Shown here in pieces: positions 7,290-12,392 of a stretch of DNA of 12,392 nucleotides; the stretch's first letter is position 1; every line of letters starts with the position of its first letter. Location: contig JAGHDA010000224.1 in the NCBI GenBank assembly GCA_021160185.1, forward strand, positions 1 to 12,392, in the 5' to 3' direction. The notes beneath the pieces are model-generated. The model did no database searches, was not told where the DNA came from, and was given only the letters and a program-made list of their open reading frames with translations. Both the position numbers and the translations under genes were made by a program. This DNA comes from Verrucomicrobiota bacterium. GTDB lineage: Bacteria; Verrucomicrobiota; Verrucomicrobiia; Limisphaerales; CAZBKV01.

Positions 7290-9259
7290 CCGCCTCGCCG
7301 TTTCCATCTGAATCCGCGCGCGCTTCGGCCGGGCTTCCGCCGCCGAACAAAGGCGGGCTTTTGGAAAAGCCGCCCGAGCCGGAAGAGCTTGCCGAGATCG
7401 GATTCCGGGCAATCGAGCGGGGCGCGCCCCGCGGCTGGGGCGCGGCGGCGGCGATCTGCGCGGTCTTCCTGGCGCTCGGGACGGCGGCGACAACCCGCCT
7501 CCTGTTGGAAGGCCTGGGCCTTTGGGGGTTGAACCAACCGGTTATGTGGGGCTGGGCCATCGTGAATTTCGTTTGGTGGATCGGAATCGGCCATGCCGGC
7601 ACATTCATCTCGGCCATCCTGCGCCTCATGCGCCAGCCCTGGCGAACCTCGATCCACCGAACGGCGGAGACCGCCACGCTGCTGGCGGTGCTTTGCGCCG
7701 CCGCCTTCCCTTTGATCCACCTGGGACGGGCGTGGTTTGCATGGTGGCTCGCCCCCGTCCACAACGCCAACGCCCTCTGGCCGCAATTCCGCTCCCCGCT
7801 GATGTGGGACGTGTTTGCCATAGGGACTTACTTCACCGTCTCGCTCCTCTTCTGGCATTTGGGGCTGCTGCCGGATCTGGCGATGCTCAGGGACCGAACC
7901 CGGTCGCGACGGCGACGACGAATCTACGGCCTGCTGGCGTTGGGCTGGCGCGGGACGATGGATCAGTGGCGGCACTACGAGAAAACCGTCCTTATCCTGG
8001 CCGGTTTGGCCACGGCGCTGGTGATCTCAGTCCACTCGATCGTCTCGCTGGACTTCGCCGCCTCGCAGTTGCCCGGGTGGCATTCGACCATCTTTCCTCC
8101 CTACTTCGTGGCGGGCGCCATTTTTTCAGGTTGCGCCATGACGCTCACGATCCTGATCCCGATCCGGCGTTGGTGCGGCCTGGAAAAGGCGATCACCCTG
8201 CGGCACATCGACGCGCTTTGCAAGGCGACCTTGGCCATGGGGCTGATGGTGGCCTATGCCTATCTGGTGGAAATCATCGCCGTGCCGCTCGGCGCGGACG
8301 CGTACGAACGGAGCGCTTTCTGGCGGCGGGTCGCCGGACCTTGCGCCCCCCAATTCCTCGCGATGATTTTCTGCAACGCCCTCGCGCCTCAGCTCTTCTG
8401 GTTCCGCGCCGTGCGCCGCAATCCGACATGGGCATGGATCGTCGCTGTCCTGATCAACGTCGGCATGTGGCTGGAACGATGGGGCATCGTGGTCGGCGCG
8501 CTCGGCTCCGGTTTCCTGCCGGCTGACTGGGGCGGCCACCGGGCCACGTGGATCGACGCGCTGACTTTCCTGGGCAGCTTGGGATTTTTCGGCCTGGGCA
8601 TTCTGCTTTTCGTGCGCTTTCTGCCGGCGATCGGGATTTCGGAAACCGCGGCGGTCACGGCGGAAGAACACGACGAACGCGTCCCTGCTCCGGACCGGAA
8701 AGCGCGTCGCCGGGCCGAGCCGGCTTCCGATCAGGCTCCGCCCCCGCCGGAGCAAGCGGCGGGGGCCTGGGCGGGGCGCTTCTCCTCGGAAGCCGAAGCG
8801 CTCGAGGCCCTTCGCCGTCTCGAGCAAGAAGGCCGGCGACCGGAACTGATCTGCCCCTATCCCCCCAAGCCGCCGCGGGAAGAGCGCTTCGGCCGAACGC
8901 CGATCGGTTGGTGGGCGATGGCCGGGGCGGCGGCGGGCGCGGCGCTCGGCTTCGCCCTGGTGTGGTATGCCAACGCCTACGACTACCCGCTGCTCGTGGG
9001 AGGCAAGCCGATGTTCCATTGGGCCCCAGCCCTCCCGATAGCCTTCGAGCTGGCAATTCTCCTCGGCGCTTTCGGAGCCGCGGCCGGCTTTGTCCATCAT
9101 GCGGGCCTTGGCCGAAGCGCGGCCGGCGCGCCCCTGCTTCCCCAACCGGATCGTTGGATCCTCCTCGCCGCTCCCGAAGAGGCCGACTCGGAAGAATTGA
9201 TCAAGCGCCGGCTCCGGGAGCTGGGCGCCGAAGCGACGGCAAGAATTTCCGCCGGTTGA
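7286..9259 (+). CDS. actC: Fused ACIII subunits ActC (NrfD-like quinol subunit) and ActD (DUF3341)
   Basis: 657 residues, two normally separate ACIII subunits in one frame. Residues 1 to about 450 are ActC of the NrfD/PsrC family, with about ten membrane helices and family motifs such as VNFVWWIGIGHAGTFISAIL (93-112), FPLIHLGRAW (141-150), WDVFAIGTYFTVSLLFW (174-190), LPGWHSTIFPPYFVAGAIF (262-280) and NVGMWLERW (391-399). These form the quinol-oxidising and proposed proton-moving part. A charged, proline-rich linker (about 455-495) leads to an ActD-like domain: a ferredoxin-like cytoplasmic start (GRFSSEAEALEALRRLEQEG, then CPYPPKPP), helix one (541-560), the family motif YPLLVGGKPMFHW (567-579), and helix two (about 581-605). 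There is no stop or start signal between the halves. The ATG overlaps the actB stop (ATGA, 7286-7289). No c-heme motif is present, as expected. Confidence 0.93.
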   Translation: MTASPFPSESARASAGLPPPNKGGLLEKPPEPEELAEIGFRAIERGAPRGWGAAAAICAVFLALGTAATTRLLLEGLGLWGLNQPVMWGWAIVNFVWWIGIGHAGTFISAILRLMRQPWRTSIHRTAETATLLAVLCAAAFPLIHLGRAWFAWWLAPVHNANALWPQFRSPLMWDVFAIGTYFTVSLLFWHLGLLPDLAMLRDRTRSRRRRRIYGLLALGWRGTMDQWRHYEKTVLILAGLATALVISVHSIVSLDFAASQLPGWHSTIFPPYFVAGAIFSGCAMTLTILIPIRRWCGLEKAITLRHIDALCKATLAMGLMVAYAYLVEIIAVPLGADAYERSAFWRRVAGPCAPQFLAMIFCNALAPQLFWFRAVRRNPTWAWIVAVLINVGMWLERWGIVVGALGSGFLPADWGGHRATWIDALTFLGSLGFFGLGILLFVRFLPAIGISETAAVTAEEHDERVPAPDRKARRRAEPASDQAPPPPEQAAGAWAGRFSSEAEALEALRRLEQEGRRPELICPYPPKPPREERFGRTPIGWWAMAGAAAGAALGFALVWYANAYDYPLLVGGKPMFHWAPALPIAFELAILLGAFGAAAGFVHHAGLGRSAAGAPLLPQPDRWILLAAPEEADSEELIKRRLRELGAEATARISAG

Positions 9260-9263
9260 AACG

Positions 9264-9893
9264 ATGCGCTATTTCTGGGCCACGCTGACAATCCTAATCC
9301 TGTGGACGCTCGGCCTGGCGGGCCTGCGGGGCCGCCAGAGCGAGCGTTCCCCCCTGGAGATCTTCCCCGACATGGCCCGCCAACCGCTCTTGCGTCCCCA
9401 GGAGCCATCGGACTTCTTCCCCGACGGGCGAGGCTCGCGCGCGCCGGTTCCCGGAACGATCGCCCAGGACGCGCCGGCTTCTCCCGGCCCCGAAGAAACC
9501 GGCCTTCTCCCGGGAACCACCAACTACGTCGCGGCTCTGCCCTGCCCGGTCACGCCCGCGCTCCTGGAAAGAGGGCGGCAACGTTACAACGCCTTCTGCG
9601 CCGTCTGCCACGGGGCCGCGGGGGACGGCAAGGGCGCGGCGACCAGCTACGGCCTGGCCGTGGTCGCAAATCTGCACGAGCCCCGCATCATCCGGATGCC
9701 CGACGGCCAAATCTTCGACCGAATCACGCGCGGATGGAACCTGATGCCGGCCCAGGGGGCGCGGATCCCGCCCGACGACCGATGGGCCATCGCCGCCTAT
9801 GTCCGCGCCCTGGAGCTGAGCCGCCTGGCGGCTCCCGCCGAGGCGGCGCCTCCGCAGGGCGGAGAAAATCCGCGAAAAAACGACGGAAGATGA
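9264..9893 (+). CDS. actE: ACIII subunit ActE, monoheme cytochrome c
   Basis: 209 residues. An N-terminal hydrophobic helix (about 4-20) is followed by GRQSERSPLEIFPDMARQP. There is no lipobox cysteine, so the protein is probably held by an uncleaved helix or cleaved by signal peptidase I rather than lipidated. The ActE hallmark EPSDFFPDGRGSR lies at about 47-59, with VPGTIAQD after it. One heme-c site, CAVCH (112-116), is followed by a likely axial methionine at Met161 (WNLMPAQG) and the family ending DDRWAIAAYVRALELS. It is thought to receive electrons from ActA and relay them to the oxidase. It starts 4 bases after the actCD stop, the only junction in the operon that is not an overlap. Its own stop overlaps the actF ATG by 4 bases (9890-9893). 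The C-terminal 20 or so residues are low-complexity Ala/Pro/Gly. Confidence 0.92.
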   Translation: MRYFWATLTILILWTLGLAGLRGRQSERSPLEIFPDMARQPLLRPQEPSDFFPDGRGSRAPVPGTIAQDAPASPGPEETGLLPGTTNYVAALPCPVTPALLERGRQRYNAFCAVCHGAAGDGKGAATSYGLAVVANLHEPRIIRMPDGQIFDRITRGWNLMPAQGARIPPDDRWAIAAYVRALELSRLAAPAEAAPPQGGENPRKNDGR

Positions 9894-11005
9894 ACGCCGC
9901 CGCGTCGAAACAAATCGCCGCTTCGCAAGCCGCTCCTCTCCGCCGGAGAGAGCGGGCGGCGGCGCTGGGCCTTGCCGCGCTCGGGCTGGCGGGCGGAGCG
10001 GCGGCAACGGCGGCGGCCCCCGAGCAGACGCTGCGTTCCTGGCTTGTGGCGGAACTGTTCTGGCTGAGCGTGGGGCTTGGGGCGTTGTTCCACCTCCTTC
10101 TCCAAGAAACCCTCGGCAGCCGGTGGTTTGCAGGATTCCGGAGCGCCGCCCGCCGGTTGGCCTTGGCTTCGCTCGCGCTCGGCGCGGCGGGCTTCATCCC
10201 CATCCTTGCATGGACGCCGCGCCTTTATCCCTGGATGGCCGGCGCCTCTGAAACGGCGCCGCCCTTCGGCCGCGCCGGATGGGCCGCGGGCAGCCTGGCC
10301 TGTCTGGGGCTCTGGACCCTCCTGGCGGCGCGCCGGAGAAGAGACGCCCAGGAGACGCGCCGGGGCGAGGGGGCCGCAAGCCTGATCCTCTACGGCTTGA
10401 GCCTGACGGCCGCGGCGACGCTCTGGCTCCAAGCCCTGAGCCCGGGATGGTTCTCCACAATGTGCGGGGTCGCCTTCTTCGCGGCGGCCGCCTGGAGCGG
10501 CTCGGCCGCCCTCCATCTGCTTGGACTCAGGGACCTGCGCTCCGGCGCCGCCGGCGCTCCCAGCGAAGCGGCCCTGCAAGACATGGGCAAGATGACGCTC
10601 GCCCTCACGCTTTTCTACGGCTACATCGAGTTCGCCCAGTACCTCATCGTGTGGAGCGCCCACATTCCCCGGGAGGAAGACTGGTACGCCGCGCGCCTGG
10701 CCGCGTTCGGCTCCGCGGCGGCGGCGCTGTGGATCGCGTTCCACGTGGCGATTCCCGGCCTCGTCTTCCTCAGACGAGCCGCCCGCATCTCGACCGCGTG
10801 GATGGCCCCGACCGGGATCATCATGGCGGCGGGGCATTGGCTGGCAACGCGCTTCTATGTGATCGAGGCCGGCTCGGCGCGCGCGGGATGGGCGACAGAC
10901 GCGGCGGCTATCCTCTTCCTCGGCGGCCTGATCCTGTGGGCGGCGCGCGGGAAAGTTCCCGGCGAACGGAGCGACTCTTCAACCCGAACAACCGGCTCGA
11001 CATGA
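9890..11005 (+). CDS. actF: ACIII subunit ActF, NrfD-like membrane subunit
   Basis: 371 residues with about nine or ten predicted membrane helices. ActF signatures are LFWLSVGLGALFHLLLQE (56-73), SPGWFSTMCGVAFFAAA (184-200) and, most telling, LQDMGKMTLALTLFYGYIEFAQYLIVWSAHIPRE split across 229-262. ActF is the second polytopic NrfD-type subunit of ACIII, paralogous to ActC, and is proposed to take part in proton movement rather than quinol binding. The protein is on the short side for the family. The segment normally written D-W-x-x-S-L before the WxST motif reads L-W-L-Q-A-L here, so the usual aspartate appears replaced by Leu178. The ATG overlaps the actE stop, and the stop overlaps the ATG of the next gene (11002-11005). 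The start is set by the overlap; a charged 20-residue tail precedes the first helix. Confidence 0.88.
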   Translation: MNAAASKQIAASQAAPLRRRERAAALGLAALGLAGGAAATAAAPEQTLRSWLVAELFWLSVGLGALFHLLLQETLGSRWFAGFRSAARRLALASLALGAAGFIPILAWTPRLYPWMAGASETAPPFGRAGWAAGSLACLGLWTLLAARRRRDAQETRRGEGAASLILYGLSLTAAATLWLQALSPGWFSTMCGVAFFAAAAWSGSAALHLLGLRDLRSGAAGAPSEAALQDMGKMTLALTLFYGYIEFAQYLIVWSAHIPREEDWYAARLAAFGSAAAALWIAFHVAIPGLVFLRRAARISTAWMAPTGIIMAAGHWLATRFYVIEAGSARAGWATDAAAILFLGGLILWAARGKVPGERSDSSTRTTGST

Positions 11006-11358
11006 CGGAGAAACAGGAAACACTTCGCAAACCAGTCGCCGCGCCGCGCGGATGGGCGGCGTGGGGGGCGCTCCTCTTCGGGCCGCCGCTGGCTGCATGG
11101 CTTCTGTTCCGGGTATTTCCCGCGCCGGACCTGGACGCGGCGACCCGCGCCGACCGGGAGCGACGGCTGGCCGCAACCCGGGCGGCGGAACGCCAGGCGC
11201 TGGAAACAAATGGGATCGGAATCCGCGCCGCCATGCGCTTGATGGCTCGGGAATGGCGCGACCCGGCCGCCGGGCGGGCCCGGTTGTTGACCCGGCTGGC
11301 TCGCGTCGAGGCCCGGCGGGCCAAACCCGCCGGCGCAGGAGACCCCAAGCGACCATGA
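11002..11358 (+). CDS. Unrecognised small single-pass membrane protein in the ACIII operon
   Basis: 118 residues; I do not recognise the family. A short polar N-terminus (1-16) leads into one membrane helix (about 17-38, containing WGALLFGPPLAAWLLFRVF). A highly charged Arg/Ala/Glu-rich segment follows (about 46-112), likely helical and possibly coiled-coil, and then a polar end. There are no cysteines and no heme, copper or iron-sulfur motifs. It shares ATGA overlaps with actF on one side (11002-11005) and the oxidase-like gene on the other (11355-11358), so it is almost certainly expressed with them. Position and shape suggest an accessory or assembly subunit of the ACIII or oxidase-like complex, comparable in layout to small single-helix oxidase subunits. 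That is inference from context; the sequence itself gives no enzymatic hint. Confidence 0.75.
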   Translation: MTEKQETLRKPVAAPRGWAAWGALLFGPPLAAWLLFRVFPAPDLDAATRADRERRLAATRAAERQALETNGIGIRAAMRLMAREWRDPAAGRARLLTRLARVEARRAKPAGAGDPKRP

Positions 11359-12392
11359 ACGGCAAGCTTGCCAAAGCCGAGTCGGCGGCCGCCGCGCCCG
11401 AGTCCTCAAGGGCTCCGGCGAGCGAAGCCGTCCGGCTCGCGCTGCGCGCGCCGATCACGGCAATGGCGGCGACGGCCTTCCTGTGGCTTGCGGCAGGAGC
11501 GGCGCTGGAATTCCTTGCGCTTCTGGTTCTCCAAGCGCCCGGCCTGTCCGAGAGCGCGCCGTGGCTGTTGTTCGGCAGGCTCCGCGCGGCGGCGGAACAG
11601 GCGCTGCTCTACGGCTTCGGCGTGACAGCGGGACTGGCCGCGGCGGCGACGTTGCTGTGGCGGCTGGCGCCGATGCGCCGGCCGGACGGAGGGATGATGC
11701 TTCTGGGAATCATTCTCTGGAACGTGGGCGCGCTCGCCGGCGCGACGGCGATTCTGGCCGGCGCCGGGTCGGGGGTTCCGTGGCTTGAATCCCCGCCGGG
11801 TCTCCTTTTGGGGATGGGCGGGGCGTACGCCCTTGTCGCCGGCCCTCTGCTCGCCGCTTGCCGCCGCTCCGCGGGCGCAGGGCTCTATCCTTCGGCATGG
11901 TGGGCGGCGGCGGCGCTGCTTGCGTTGCCTTGGTCCGCCGTATTCGCCGCGGCGGGATGCGTCGCGGCTCCGCTGCGGGGGGTGATGCAAGGAGCGATTC
12001 AAGGCTGGTTCGCCGGAAACTTGTTGTTGGGCTGGTTCGGAGCGCTGGCGGCGGCGGCCGTCTTTTATTTGCTCCCCCGGTTCACCAGCGGCGAGACGCC
12101 CGCAGGGCGGCTCCTGCGGATCGCCTTCGGAGCGCAATTCGCCTTGGCCGGCTTCGTCGGGTTCGGGCGTTTGTGGGGCGGTCCCTACCCGGCATGGGTT
12201 TCCAGCTTGGGCGCGGCCGCTCAATGGCTTTGGCTGCCGACGGCGCTGTGGCTGGGGGCAAGCTGGCGGCGCGCGGCGCACGGGTCGGGTCGGGCGGCGC
12301 GCGCCGGCGCAGCCCTGCAATGCGCGCTCGCCGCGGCGACGGCTTTCCTTCTCCACGCGGCGTTGCTCGGCGCGGCGGGCTTGGCCTGGGTC
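11355..12392 (+). CDS. Heme-copper oxidase subunit I homologue (cbb3-like) lacking ligand histidines; cut by right edge
   Basis: 346 codons from the ATG that overlaps the preceding stop, still open at the window end. The protein is strongly hydrophobic with about nine membrane helices seen so far. Backbone motifs of the cbb3-like subunit I family are kept: LLFGRLR (71-77), YGF (86-88), WNVGALAG (122-129), ILAGAGSGVPWLE (133-145), LYPSAWW (177-183), LRGVMQG (207-213), FYLLPR (237-242) and GGPYPAW (275-281). At the positions where the family carries ligands this protein differs: the low-spin heme histidine is Ala80, the first CuB histidine (W-x-A-H-N) is Gly221, and the CuB histidine pair (HH before L-x-G-G-P) is Gly271-Arg272. 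The crosslinked tyrosine position is also changed. Only two histidines (309, 334) occur in the whole stretch. The later heme histidines would lie past the edge. Catalysis therefore looks unlikely; a structural or regulatory role is inferred. Confidence 0.8.
   Translation, partial: MNGKLAKAESAAAAPESSRAPASEAVRLALRAPITAMAATAFLWLAAGAALEFLALLVLQAPGLSESAPWLLFGRLRAAAEQALLYGFGVTAGLAAAATLLWRLAPMRRPDGGMMLLGIILWNVGALAGATAILAGAGSGVPWLESPPGLLLGMGGAYALVAGPLLAACRRSAGAGLYPSAWWAAAALLALPWSAVFAAAGCVAAPLRGVMQGAIQGWFAGNLLLGWFGALAAAAVFYLLPRFTSGETPAGRLLRIAFGAQFALAGFVGFGRLWGGPYPAWVSSLGAAAQWLWLPTALWLGASWRRAAHGSGRAARAGAALQCALAAATAFLLHAALLGAAGLAWV

Noticed and set aside
8126..9145. 339-codon minus-strand frame opposite actCD
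   Set aside because: Composition typical of a GC-rich shadow (Arg, Gly, Pro), no domain, antisense to a clearly coding region.
11406..12356. 316-codon minus-strand frame opposite the oxidase-like gene
   Set aside because: Arg/Pro/Gln-rich with no domain. The plus frame has membrane helices, family motifs and an ATGA overlap with the upstream gene.
1..12392. CRISPR arrays, tRNA/rRNA genes, insertion sequences, attachment sites
   Set aside because: No regularly spaced direct repeats, no transposase-like or integrase-like frame with supporting inverted ends, and no recognisable tRNA or rRNA sequence were seen when reading by eye.

Overview
The window is a very GC-rich bacterial segment dominated by a tightly packed plus-strand respiratory operon (3529 to the right edge), preceded by an unrelated minus-strand block (1 to 3315). 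Gene content suggests a member of the PVC superphylum, most likely Verrucomicrobiota. The clues are an alternative complex III (ACIII) operon followed by a cbb3-like oxidase gene, an ActE of the uncleaved FPDM-type, a zinc ribbon fused to an acetyltransferase, and a membrane-anchored SGNH/TPR protein. This assignment is an inference from protein style; no rRNA or other phylogenetic marker is present.

Minus-strand block: a zinc-ribbon/GNAT acetyltransferase (2617-3315), a 776-residue membrane-anchored SGNH-hydrolase-like protein with TPR repeats (174-2504, TTG start), and the first 37 codons of a probable secreted protein leaving the left edge (1-111). A divergent 213-base intergenic region (3316-3528) separates this block from the respiratory operon and must hold the operon promoter.

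Plus-strand block: actA (pentaheme cytochrome c), actB (Tat-exported molybdopterin-like plus iron-sulfur protein with 15 cluster cysteines), a fused actC-actD (NrfD-like quinol subunit joined to the DUF3341 subunit), actE (monoheme cytochrome c), actF (second NrfD-like subunit), an unrecognised 118-residue single-pass protein, and the start of a heme-copper oxidase subunit I homologue of the cbb3-like type, cut by the right edge. Five of the six gene junctions are 4-base ATGA overlaps and the sixth is a 4-base gap, so the whole set is probably translated as one coupled unit. In the known scheme, ActC/ActF take electrons from menaquinol or ubiquinol, pass them through the ActB clusters to the ActA and ActE hemes, and on to a terminal oxidase.

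The most striking observation is that the oxidase-like subunit keeps the family's backbone motifs but has lost the low-spin-heme histidine in its second helix, all three CuB histidines and the active-site tyrosine position. This suggests a non-catalytic heme-copper oxidase relative co-expressed with ACIII. The ActC-ActD fusion and the unknown 118-residue partner are secondary points of interest.
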